In this document: positions 1-8,434 of the stretch, in pieces
How positions within the stretch are numbered: the stretch's first letter is position 1
Layout: every line of letters starts with the position of its first letter
Assembly: GCF_000374365.1 (NCBI RefSeq)
Contig: NZ_KB894153.1
Span: 1 to 39,475, forward strand
Source of the DNA: Bacteroides gallinarum DSM 18171 = JCM 13658
Lineage (GTDB): Bacteria > Bacteroidota > Bacteroidia > Bacteroidales > Bacteroidaceae
Length of the DNA stretch: 39,475 bases
Reading direction: 5' to 3'
Translations under genes and position numbers: made by a program
The notes under the pieces: model-generated
Databases searched by the model: none
The model's input: the letters and a program-made list of their open reading frames with translations, nothing else
What the model was told of the DNA's origin: nothing

Positions 1-258
1 TTTCTTTGGAATACATACGGCAAATGCCGTACTGATGATAGACAAGATCAGGAACAGGACGGTGAAAGCGGCATGATATGATTTTACAGGCAGAGGCAGA
101 AGATGTCTTCAGACTTCTTCCCGAGCGTCATGTCTTGTAGGGTAAGATTGTGTGAGAAATTACAGGAATAGGACTATAAAAATGGCATATGAAGTGAGTA
201 TGCTCTATCATCTTCATATGCCATCTTGATTTTTAGGGACATTTACTGAATATCCCTA
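1..258. repeat. Left arm of a 258-bp perfect inverted repeat
   Basis: Every base of 1-258 is complementary to 39206-39463: base i pairs with base 39464-i, and the match breaks at 259. Because the match reaches base 1 it may continue outside the window. The arm contains the rho-independent terminator of the SusC-SusD operon and, read on the minus strand, a copy of the last eight codons plus stop of the PL8 lyase at the other end. No convincing gene is seen in 1-176. Confidence 0.95.
177..224 (-). terminator. Rho-independent terminator of the susC-susD operon
   Basis: A perfect 13-bp stem (ATGGCATATGAAG at 182-194 pairing with 212-224) has a 17-nt loop and is followed on the minus strand by a run of five T (178-182). 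It lies about 230 bp downstream of the susD stop. The same hairpin, in the opposite window orientation, follows the PL8 gene at 39240-39287. Confidence 0.85.
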
Positions 259-302
259 CTCTCTAAAAGAGTTCAATCTACGAGATTCTCAACCTTCAAA
301 AT

Positions 303-410
303 TTATTTTGAAACACTTCTTTTACTTTCAGGCACAGAACTGCTTACACAGACATCATGAGCAGGATTATGGCAAGAGCATAAAATCCATACAGTCCCCG
401 CCTTATTCAT
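303..410 (-). CDS. Possible 35-aa small ORF downstream of susD
   Basis: An ATG at 410 opens a 35-codon frame beginning MNKAGTVWILCSCHNPAH, rich in Cys and Ser, and ending at 303. It lies between susD and the terminator, so it would be on the susCD transcript. No Shine-Dalgarno sequence and no recognisable domain are seen. The composition is not typical of a folded or secreted protein, and it may be chance. Confidence 0.15.
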   Translation of the reverse strand: MNKAGTVWILCSCHNPAHDVCVSSSVPESKRSVSK

Positions 411-456
411 GTTATAAGCATTTCTCTTTCCATATTTTTCAATGAAATACAACTGC

Positions 457-2406
457 CTAATAACCAGGATTCTGTTGCGCTTTCTTTTCCTCAGCAGTCA
501 AGGCACGTCCGTCTTTCTGAATCGCATCCAAATAAGTTTGAGGAATAGGACGCAGATAGTGTCTTTCTGCTATATTAGGAGCTGCATCCGGGTTATAGGC
601 TTTCACCCTTTCCAAAAGCGTCTTTGTCCGAGACAAATCCTGCCAGCGATGAAACTCGCCACAAAGTTCACGGGAACGCTCATTCAGTAACAAGCACATC
701 ATGCGGTCATAATCGGTAGTGTATCCCAACTTATTGATAACCGCTTCATCTTCTGCCGGTAAATTATGTATATCCGTAATATCAAGATTAGTAGCAGCAG
801 TAGTTTCCGGGATACCGTTAGACTCATAATAGGAATTCTCGGGAAAATAAGAATTTACCCCATCATCACTCCAACCAAGCGCCTCGTCATTATAAGCTGC
901 ACCACCATCACAATATGCCGAACGGCTTTCACCATTCTTATATGCAGCCCTTCTACGGATATCATTAATATAAGTAAGCGCATCCCCATACTTTTCTTGG
1001 CGAATCAATACCTCAGCAGCAATCAAATAAGTTTCACCCAAACGAGCCAGAATACCGTCACGGAAACCGACACGACTTGTCACAGACTCACGGGAACCGT
1101 CTATGTACTTATTCAAAGGAGCATACCGATTAGTATAATCATACAGCGCCTCACTATCCTTATCATTACGGTCTGCCGGATAAGCTACGAAAACCGTAGG
1201 AATCGTTTTGCCGGTTTTCCCATATACAACTTCATCATTCAACTGTACACTGCTATAACGAGTATCCCCCGGACGGTTAATAACATACATAATTCCTAAA
1301 TCGCCATTCTGGTAAACAGTACTCTTTCCCGAATTATTTACAGCATACTTGGTTTTAAAACTTTTCCAGAAACGAGAGTCATTAACCATATCATAAATAT
1401 TATACATATAATAGGTCGTTCTCAAGCGCTGATACTCACGTTCACCGGCAATATCGCGCTGCATATATGGAAGGTCCCTATATACAGAAATATAATATAA
1501 ATGACATTGGTTTCCATTAGCCCCCTGGCTGGCTACCTCTGAAGAAAATTGTGCAGACAAAATAATTTCATCCAATGTTTCATTGGCGCCATTCACTTTA
1601 GTATAATTCCATAAATCAGAAAAGTTAGGGGCTAATGTCCGATGAGAGATAACCTCCTTCGCAAGCCGTAAAGCCTCTTCCAAATCAGCAGCTTTAGTAT
1701 CGCTGTTCCAATCATCATTTATTTCGCTGGCACGAAGCAAATAAGCTTTTGCCAAGAAATGAGCAGCCGCATCTTTCGTCATTTTTCCTACAGCAGAGGC
1801 AGTTTCCGGCAAATAAGCATAAGCATTCTTCAAATCATCGATTACCTGTTGCAATGTTTCGGCAGCCGTAGCACGAGTAAACTCACGTTCCGGCGTGGTA
1901 TTAGGCGTCAATTTCAAAGGAACGCCCCCATACTGGGAAACCAGTTTCAGATAATTAAATCCACGCAAGAAATAGGCTTCTCCCATATAAATTTCCTTAT
2001 TGGGTCCTTGATAACTGTCCAATGAAACCTTACTCAGCAACAGATTGGCATTATTAATACCTATATACATGCCATCCCATACTTCATTCATAAGGGTAGA
2101 GTTATTTACCACCGCCGATTGAAAACTTCCATCATAACTATTCCATGAAGCATTAGACCCATCTCCTCCTACACGAAACTCATCCACACCGTAATTAGTC
2201 GTTGCACATGCCCACTCTTTTGCAAAATGGAAACGCAAATTATAATAGAGGCTGACTTCCAGCCCGTCTATTCCTTCTTCCGTATCAAAATACTCTGTGT
2301 TTTGCTGGGTAGTCAGTTTTTCATCCAAGAAATCACTGCAAGATGCCATAGAACTTACCAAAGCCACCCCCAGCAAACCCGATGTAATACTCTTATATAG
2401 TTTCAT
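457..2406 (-). CDS. SusD/RagB-family nutrient-binding outer-membrane lipoprotein
   Basis: A 649-aa surface lipoprotein that, with its SusC partner, captures oligosaccharides or other nutrients at the outer membrane. A type II signal peptide ends in a lipobox with the acylated residue at Cys23 (SSMASC, then SDFLDE, the usual SusD start). The rest shows SusD-typical TPR-like helices (for example GEAYFLRGFNYLKLVSQYGGVPL) and the C-terminal pattern LLNERSRELCGEFHRWQDL. Length is normal for the family. It follows susC by 17 bp, so the two are one operon. The DNA is visibly more AT-rich than most of the window, as in the 3' part of susC. The ligand cannot be read from sequence. The PL8 lyase at the far end of the window could be a partner only if the two ends were once adjacent. 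Confidence 0.95.
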   Translation of the reverse strand: MKLYKSITSGLLGVALVSSMASCSDFLDEKLTTQQNTEYFDTEEGIDGLEVSLYYNLRFHFAKEWACATTNYGVDEFRVGGDGSNASWNSYDGSFQSAVVNNSTLMNEVWDGMYIGINNANLLLSKVSLDSYQGPNKEIYMGEAYFLRGFNYLKLVSQYGGVPLKLTPNTTPEREFTRATAAETLQQVIDDLKNAYAYLPETASAVGKMTKDAAAHFLAKAYLLRASEINDDWNSDTKAADLEEALRLAKEVISHRTLAPNFSDLWNYTKVNGANETLDEIILSAQFSSEVASQGANGNQCHLYYISVYRDLPYMQRDIAGEREYQRLRTTYYMYNIYDMVNDSRFWKSFKTKYAVNNSGKSTVYQNGDLGIMYVINRPGDTRYSSVQLNDEVVYGKTGKTIPTVFVAYPADRNDKDSEALYDYTNRYAPLNKYIDGSRESVTSRVGFRDGILARLGETYLIAAEVLIRQEKYGDALTYINDIRRRAAYKNGESRSAYCDGGAAYNDEALGWSDDGVNSYFPENSYYESNGIPETTAATNLDITDIHNLPAEDEAVINKLGYTTDYDRMMCLLLNERSRELCGEFHRWQDLSRTKTLLERVKAYNPDAAPNIAERHYLRPIPQTYLDAIQKDGRALTAEEKKAQQNPGY

Positions 2407-2423
2407 AATTATGCATTTTTATT

Positions 2424-5400
2424 TTAAAATCCTACATTCAAACCTATTGTAAATCCACGATTCCAAGTAGAAGTATATGCCTGCGAGGCATCTAATTCCA
2501 AGAAATCTATATTAGAAAATATACGTCCCGGGTTCTTTGCCTGTACATATACGCGCAAGTTCGACAAGTTCCATTTCTTTATCAATGTTTTCGGGAAAGT
2601 ATACCCTAATGAAATATTACGGACTTTCAGGAATGAACCGTTTTTATAACCTAATATCTGATAATAAGGATCGCCTCCGCCTATGTTATAAATAGGTTTC
2701 TGGTATTCGGCATTCTTATTATTCTCATTATAATAATTGATTTTACGCTGCATATAGCGTCCTCCTTGCCATTCGCCGCCCGTATCGACCATATAGTCAA
2801 AGCGTCCATAAAGCAAGACAGACAAATCGAAATTCTTATAAGAGAAAGTATTGTTCATGCCAAAAGTCCAGCGTGGACGGGTATGCCCTATTATAACACG
2901 GTCATCATTGGGGTCTATCTTATTATCTCCATTCTGGTCTATCGGACGTACCATACCGGCTTGGAACGAATGCCCGTTGGCATTAAACTTAGCCATATCG
3001 GCAGCATCCTCTTCTTTCCAAAGTCCAGCGGATGCATAATCATAAATCACACCTAATGCCTGACCGATGAACCAATTGTTATTAATGTCATCTTCCTTAC
3101 CATTAGACAATTCGTCAATCTTATCCTTCTGCCATGCAGCACTGATACTCGTACTCCACTCAAAATCCCGTGTTTTCACATTAACGGTATTCAATGTTAT
3201 ATCCACACCGATATTGGAGGTTTTCCCGACATTGGCATATGTATTCGTATATCCGTTCAAGGAAGGAATAGTCATCTCCATTAACAAATCCGTCGTACGA
3301 GAAGTATAAAAATCCACAACACCGGAGATTCTACCGTCCAGTACAGAGAAATCAACACCCACATTGTACTGCAACGTTTTCTCCCAAGACAAATCCTGAT
3401 TGGCAAGAGTTACATTATCGCTACCGGTCAAGGGTTCCGAAGCAGCATATCCCGGTACGAGAGAACTTCCAAAAGGATAGTAGAAAGGAACGACAGCCCC
3501 CTTTGTTTGATAAGGGTCAATAGCGGAATTACCCGTTACACCGAATCCCAAACGCAACTTCAACTGGTTAATCCAACGTACATCTTTCAAGAATTCCTCC
3601 TGTTCAAGACGCCATCCCAGTGCCGCACTGGGGAAAAAAGCCCATTTATGCCCGTCTGCAAGCTGCGAAGCACCATCCCAACGACCGGAAACCGTCAACA
3701 AATAACGGCTATCATAATCATAATTTACACGGAACATATAAGAAAGCAATTGCTTTTCAATGAGCCCGCTATTCCAGTCATCCAATAAAGATATGTTATC
3801 CGTAGTCAATGCATTCCATTTAGCACTTGCCAACGGAATATTTTCTGCGGCCATAGACGATTCCTCATAACGGTATTTCGTTGCACTCTGCAACAAAGTC
3901 GCCCCCAATGAATGTTTGCCAAAGCTTTTATCATAATAAATAAGATTATCCAAAGTCCAGGAAAAATCAGATTGATTAGCTAAAGAAGCCCGATTAGTAC
4001 CCTGGCTGCTTACAGACTCGGCATCCCTAAAAGTCCCATTGCGGTAGTAACGAAAATCCGGACCAAAATTAAAACGATATCTAAGCCCCTTTAAAGGAGA
4101 ATATATCTCTCCCAAATCTACCTGAGCATAAAAACTACCGATAGCACGGAACATACGCCGTTCATTTTCACTAAGATTCCATTCCTCTGCTATATTCTTC
4201 ACCATATCATCCCCACCCGGATAATCTATACGGTTCCCTTCGTCATCATAAGGTACGGCATAAGGAAACAAACTGGTAGAAGCAGCATATAAGTTACTCG
4301 GCAATCCCTTTAACAAAGAGCCTACAACCGATGCGGTAGACCCATATTGCTGTTCACTGAAAGTTCCATTGATATTCAATCCCAAGTTAAGCCATTTTAC
4401 AGGTTTCATATCCAAGCTTACCTTAGTAGTATAACGCGTATAAGATTGCCCCTTAATCGTACCTTCATTATTTAAATAACCGATAGAAGCATACCCTTTC
4501 ATTTTATCCGTACCCCCACTGGCACTTAATGTATGCTCGTGAGTAATACCAGTCTGAGTAACCATATCCGTCCAATCTGTAGTAGGAACAAGAGAACCGT
4601 CCCAGCTCCCATTAGCCCAACCTTTTTCTATATTCTTCCAAGCATAAGGGTCGGATGCTCCTAAAAAAATCTCATAGTCATTCTCCTTGGTCGGTTGGTC
4701 GCCGCGAGGATATTTGGAAGGATTCAAATAGTAATAAGACCAACGGCGCCACTCGATATACTCCGCCGAATTCATCATCTCGGAATAATCCTGCAAGTTC
4801 TCAACCGTAACCGTACCGGAATAGTTCAAAGACATCTTGCCCTCCTTACCCGATTTGGTAGTAACCAGGATAACACCGTTAGCACCGCGGGAACCGTAGA
4901 TAGCCGTGGCCGAAGCATCCTTCAACACATCGATAGACTCGATATCCTGCGGGTTCAAAGTTTCGATACCGCTATTGGACATCAAGGGAATACCGTCTAC
5001 CACATACAGCGGGGTATTGCTGGCACTCAACGAGCGCACACCGCGCACATTAATCGTACCAATCTCGCCCGGACGCTCGTTGCTCACGATATCCACACCT
5101 GCCGCCTTACCCTGCATCGCTTCGAAGGCATTGGCTACCGGACGCGAGTTCAGTTCCTCGGAACTTACGCGAATCATGGCGCCGGTAACATCCGATTTCT
5201 TCTGGACGCCATAACCCACTACCACTACCTCGTCCAACATCTCGGTATCCTCCGTAAGTACCACTTTCAGGCTGGTCTTGTTCTTTGCAGATACTTCCTG
5301 GGTCTTGTAACCGATGTAACTGATTTGGATAACACCCGCTTCGGGCACATCGTTCAGCGTAAATTTACCGTCGATGTCGGTAATAATACCGTTCGTCGTC

Positions 5401-5579
5401 CCCTTGACGAGCACACTGGCGCCGATGATAGACTCACCGTTCGCATCTACTACAACTCCTGTGATTGTCTTGTTTTGTGCGAATGCACATAAGGTCGCCG
5501 TAAAGGCTAATAGCACGGACAGCAGCCGGCGTTTGAACATACCAGTGAAGTATGTCCTTTCTTTTTCTTTGCTTCTCAT
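2424..5579 (-). CDS. SusC/RagA-family TonB-dependent outer-membrane transporter
   Basis: A 1051-aa TonB-dependent porin that imports the ligand bound by SusD. Order: signal peptide ending CAFAQ (about residue 35), CarboxypepD_reg-like domain (about 37-125, ITGVVVDANGESIIGASV), the SusC-type TonB box region LDEVVVVGYG, plug domain (about 125-245, with VDGIPL and IYGSRGANGVILVTT), then a 22-strand barrel ending in the aromatic terminus GLNVGF. The first ATG (5579) is annotated. An ATG 13 codons in (5540, MFKRRLLSVLL) gives a more compact signal peptide and may be the true start. The first ~280 codons are GC-richer than the rest of the gene and susD, suggesting a mosaic. Promoter just upstream at 5645-5675. 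Confidence 0.95.
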   Translation of the reverse strand: MRSKEKERTYFTGMFKRRLLSVLLAFTATLCAFAQNKTITGVVVDANGESIIGASVLVKGTTNGIITDIDGKFTLNDVPEAGVIQISYIGYKTQEVSAKNKTSLKVVLTEDTEMLDEVVVVGYGVQKKSDVTGAMIRVSSEELNSRPVANAFEAMQGKAAGVDIVSNERPGEIGTINVRGVRSLSASNTPLYVVDGIPLMSNSGIETLNPQDIESIDVLKDASATAIYGSRGANGVILVTTKSGKEGKMSLNYSGTVTVENLQDYSEMMNSAEYIEWRRWSYYYLNPSKYPRGDQPTKENDYEIFLGASDPYAWKNIEKGWANGSWDGSLVPTTDWTDMVTQTGITHEHTLSASGGTDKMKGYASIGYLNNEGTIKGQSYTRYTTKVSLDMKPVKWLNLGLNINGTFSEQQYGSTASVVGSLLKGLPSNLYAASTSLFPYAVPYDDEGNRIDYPGGDDMVKNIAEEWNLSENERRMFRAIGSFYAQVDLGEIYSPLKGLRYRFNFGPDFRYYRNGTFRDAESVSSQGTNRASLANQSDFSWTLDNLIYYDKSFGKHSLGATLLQSATKYRYEESSMAAENIPLASAKWNALTTDNISLLDDWNSGLIEKQLLSYMFRVNYDYDSRYLLTVSGRWDGASQLADGHKWAFFPSAALGWRLEQEEFLKDVRWINQLKLRLGFGVTGNSAIDPYQTKGAVVPFYYPFGSSLVPGYAASEPLTGSDNVTLANQDLSWEKTLQYNVGVDFSVLDGRISGVVDFYTSRTTDLLMEMTIPSLNGYTNTYANVGKTSNIGVDITLNTVNVKTRDFEWSTSISAAWQKDKIDELSNGKEDDINNNWFIGQALGVIYDYASAGLWKEEDAADMAKFNANGHSFQAGMVRPIDQNGDNKIDPNDDRVIIGHTRPRWTFGMNNTFSYKNFDLSVLLYGRFDYMVDTGGEWQGGRYMQRKINYYNENNKNAEYQKPIYNIGGGDPYYQILGYKNGSFLKVRNISLGYTFPKTLIKKWNLSNLRVYVQAKNPGRIFSNIDFLELDASQAYTSTWNRGFTIGLNVGF

Positions 5580-5644
5580 AGAATAATCTTGGTTTTACAA
5601 TTGGTTTTACTGATAGCGTTTTCGAACACAATGTCTGACAGCGG

Positions 5645-5675
5645 CAAAATTATTAATATCTAAACATTCGTTAAA
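5645..5675 (-). promoter_or_regulatory. Predicted susC-susD promoter
   Basis: On the minus strand TAATTTTG (5645-5652) matches the Bacteroidales -7 box TAnnTTTG. About 19 bp upstream, TTTAAC (5670-5675) is a fair -33 box. The -7 box is about 66 bp upstream of the annotated start. Confidence 0.5.
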
Positions 5676-5708
5676 TATCCGTTTTGATACAATTCATTCC
5701 CTTTTTGC

Positions 5709-5762
5709 TATAAATGACCGGAAAAGTATAAATGACCCCAAAAGTATAAACAACCGGAGAAG
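5709..5762. repeat. Three 18-bp direct repeats upstream of the susC promoter
   Basis: Units 5709-5726, 5727-5744 and 5745-5762 follow the pattern TATAAATGACCGGAAAAG with 2-4 changes each. They lie between the histidine kinase stop codon and the susC promoter, starting about 35 bp upstream of the putative -33 box. This is a position where an activator could bind, though the array could also be a neutral microrepeat. Confidence 0.75.
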
Positions 5763-5797
5763 TAAGAAAGAAACCATTCCATAAAAAGCCGACATCA

Positions 5798-8224
5798 TCA
5801 CCCCACCGGCAGCGTAAACCAGAAGCACGCCCCCTTGCCCGGCTCGCTTTCCACACCAATCGTACCGCCCATTTGCTCGATGATACTCTTGCTGATAGAC
5901 AGCCCGAGCCCCGTGCCGTGCACAAAAGTGTTCAGCTTGACAAAGCGGTCGAATACCTCCGCCTGCTTCTCGCGCATGATGCCGATGCCCGTATCCGCCA
6001 CATAAAAGCGCAGATGCTTGCCGTCCACCCGGTCGTACCCCAGGCGTATACTGCCGGCGGAAGTAAACTTTATCGCATTATTCATGAAGTTGGCAATAAC
6101 CTGGTTCAGGCGGTTGCGGTCGCTCACGATGACACACTCCGGCAGACGGCGGTCGAAAACAACCTCCACGCCCGGCTTGGCCTTCATCTGCATGACACGT
6201 ATCATATCCTCGCACAACAAGTTCACATCCACCTCCCGCATTACGAGGTCGAAAGTACCCGCCTCTATCTTCGACAAGTCCAGTATATCGGAAATCAACT
6301 GCAACAGCAGCTCGTTATTCTCCTCCACAATCGCCATGTACTGCTCCCGTTCCTCCGGATTCTCCTCCTGCACCAGCAAGCTGGAAAAGCCCACAATCGC
6401 ATTGAGCGGAGTACGTATCTCGTGGCTCATATTGGCAAGGAAAGCACTTTTCAGGCGGTCTGCCATTTCCGCCCTGTCCCTGGCATCAATCAGCTTTGCC
6501 TCGGTTTCCTTCAATTCCGTAATATCGTAGTTGATACCGATAAGCTCGATGATACCCTCCTCCGGCTTGAACTGGTTCACCACTACATTGGTACGCACCC
6601 AATTCCACTTATCCTCCGTACCCGGACGCAGGATACGTATCTCCTCCTTGAAATCCTTCGCGTCGCCGATACACGCCTTATGGAAGAAATCCAGCATCCG
6701 CTTCCTGTCCTCCGGATGCATCTTGCTGTACACCCCTACGACCTCCGAGAGTGGAGTATTCTCATCCTCCCCCATATTCTTGTACCACTGCTTAATGGCA
6801 TACCCTTTCTTATCCAGCAAGTTCAGTTTGGCATACCCTACCTTGGCATAATCGGAAATCAGCAGGAAGAAATTCTCGAAGTCGCATATACGGCTCAACG
6901 CATCCATACGCTCGGTATTGTCTATATTGATTAAGGCATATCCGGTAAATCCGCCCCTGCTGTCGTATATCTTGCTGACCTTCATGTATATATTAAGCGT
7001 ATTGCGCCTCGTAGAAGGATAATACCCCTCCACCTTCTCGAACTTATATTCCAGCCGGAAATCCGCCACATCCCTGGTACGTATCTTCTCTATCAGTTGC
7101 GGCGACAAATTCGGATTCTCGAACAGGCTGATACCTATCACATCCGCCTTGTCGCGGATACCGAATATCTCTATATCCTTATTATTGACATCCACCAGAA
7201 TGCCGTCTTTATCGTAAATCTCCACACCCGCGGGAATATTGGCGAATATGTTCCTGAAAAGCTTCTCGCTACGGTCCAAGGCACGGCGCTCGCATATCGC
7301 CTCGTTCTTCGTTTTGCGCAGCTCCATACAAATACTGATGATATTGGCAAGCGAACTCAACCACTGGTAATCCTCATTACTCCACAAAATGGTGCGGTCT
7401 ACCAAATCCACCCCCAGATACCCCTTCACCGTACCGTCCACCAACAGCGGAACCACCATGAGCGCCCTGATACCCTGCCGTTTGAGCAACAGAAATTCGT
7501 CCTCGTCCATTCCGGACGGCCTGTGCAGCGACTCGAACAGGATAGGTTTTCCCGAGAGAATCTGAGACGCCCACCACGAAGCCGCCGTAACCGGAATATC
7601 CCGGAGCGTCTCCTCCTCCGGCCTCACCCCCTCGGCAACTACCTCGTACGTACAAGTCTGGGAAGTATAATCCTCATTATACTCGAATATATAAGCACGC
7701 CCCGCATGAAAGAAGTCCAGGATATCCCCCAGTATCTCGTAGATACCCGAAGTTACCGACTCCTCCTTGAGGAAATGCGATAAAGAATGCGAAATGGAAT
7801 TCTGGCGGTACAGCAGGTTATTGATATGGCGCATCCTCTCCTGCTCCTCCTTATCCGCAGGCTCCGTTATGCGCTGCAAAATGCCGAAAGCCTTCAAATG
7901 CCCGTCGGGAGCAATCTCCTTAAACCCCATACGGGAATACACCCACACCACTCCCGCCTCCGTATAGACCGGGAAAGTCTGTTCGTAAACATCCACCTCC
8001 GTAATAGAGAGGAACTCCCTGCTAATACGCGCCCGGTAATCCTCACGAATCATCCTGCCGAAGTCCGCAAAAGAAAGCACCTCTCCCTTTACACCCAGCA
8101 AGCTGCACACATATTCGGAGCAGAGGTACTGCCTGGTAGAGAAGTCCGCCTCCCACCATCCAATCCGCCCCAGGAAAGAAAGGCGGCGGCAACGTTCATT
8201 ATCATCGTGAAAGAGAACACTCAT
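5798..8224 (-). CDS. Soluble PAS/GAF sensor histidine kinase
   Basis: An 808-aa histidine kinase without signal peptide or membrane segments, so it should sense an intracellular signal. Domains: PAS (about 15-120), GAF (about 150-300), PAS (about 320-440), PAS/PAC (about 450-575, ending LIGINYDITELKETEAKL), HisKA with phosphoacceptor His601 in NMSHEIRTPLNAI, and HATPase with N box around 709-716 (VIANFMNNAIKF), G1 DTGIGI (744-749) and G2 GTGLGLSI (770-777). It ends right after the ATPase domain (FTLPVG): there is no receiver or DNA-binding domain, and no response regulator gene lies in the window, so its partner is elsewhere. It is transcribed away from the TonB receptor gene and toward susC, with 218 bp between its stop and the susC start. 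Confidence 0.93.
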   Translation of the reverse strand: MSVLFHDDNERCRRLSFLGRIGWWEADFSTRQYLCSEYVCSLLGVKGEVLSFADFGRMIREDYRARISREFLSITEVDVYEQTFPVYTEAGVVWVYSRMGFKEIAPDGHLKAFGILQRITEPADKEEQERMRHINNLLYRQNSISHSLSHFLKEESVTSGIYEILGDILDFFHAGRAYIFEYNEDYTSQTCTYEVVAEGVRPEEETLRDIPVTAASWWASQILSGKPILFESLHRPSGMDEDEFLLLKRQGIRALMVVPLLVDGTVKGYLGVDLVDRTILWSNEDYQWLSSLANIISICMELRKTKNEAICERRALDRSEKLFRNIFANIPAGVEIYDKDGILVDVNNKDIEIFGIRDKADVIGISLFENPNLSPQLIEKIRTRDVADFRLEYKFEKVEGYYPSTRRNTLNIYMKVSKIYDSRGGFTGYALINIDNTERMDALSRICDFENFFLLISDYAKVGYAKLNLLDKKGYAIKQWYKNMGEDENTPLSEVVGVYSKMHPEDRKRMLDFFHKACIGDAKDFKEEIRILRPGTEDKWNWVRTNVVVNQFKPEEGIIELIGINYDITELKETEAKLIDARDRAEMADRLKSAFLANMSHEIRTPLNAIVGFSSLLVQEENPEEREQYMAIVEENNELLLQLISDILDLSKIEAGTFDLVMREVDVNLLCEDMIRVMQMKAKPGVEVVFDRRLPECVIVSDRNRLNQVIANFMNNAIKFTSAGSIRLGYDRVDGKHLRFYVADTGIGIMREKQAEVFDRFVKLNTFVHGTGLGLSISKSIIEQMGGTIGVESEPGKGACFWFTLPVG

Positions 8225-8249
8225 AGCATGTCTATTTTAAACAACTACA

Positions 8250-8279
8250 CAAATGTAGGGATAAAACCTCAATAACCAA
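8250..8279 (-). promoter_or_regulatory. Predicted histidine kinase promoter
   Basis: On the minus strand, TTG (8277-8279), exactly 19 bp, then TACATTTG (8250-8257): a full match to the Bacteroidales TTG-N19-TAnnTTTG promoter, 26 bp upstream of the kinase ATG. Confidence 0.65.
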
Positions 8280-8369
8280 GTATCCGGCATCCTTTTTAAT
8301 AAATTAATAAACAAGAACATACAGATTATGCAACAATTCCTTAATAAAAACGAAAATAGAATGTATAGC

Positions 8370-8407
8370 GCATGTATCCTTGCTGAAACATACATGCCTC
8401 ATCTTTG
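8370..8407 (+). promoter_or_regulatory. Predicted promoter and palindromic operator of the TonB receptor gene
   Basis: CATCTTTG (8400-8407) is one base from the -7 consensus TAnnTTTG, with TTG at 8380-8382 as a candidate -33 (17-bp spacing, slightly short). The inverted repeat GCATGTAT (8370-8377) / ATACATGC (8390-8397) straddles the -33 box, a typical repressor position. The promoter match is imperfect. Confidence 0.35.
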
Positions 8408-8434
8408 CAGCGAATTAAGAAACGTATTAAAGAG

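Noticed and set aside
5671..5925. 84-aa minus-strand frame translating the 18-bp repeats as a six-residue repeat (VIYTFP)
   Set aside because: It overlaps the 3' end of the histidine kinase in another frame and has no start signal. The repeat peptide is a by-product of an 18-bp period divisible by three.
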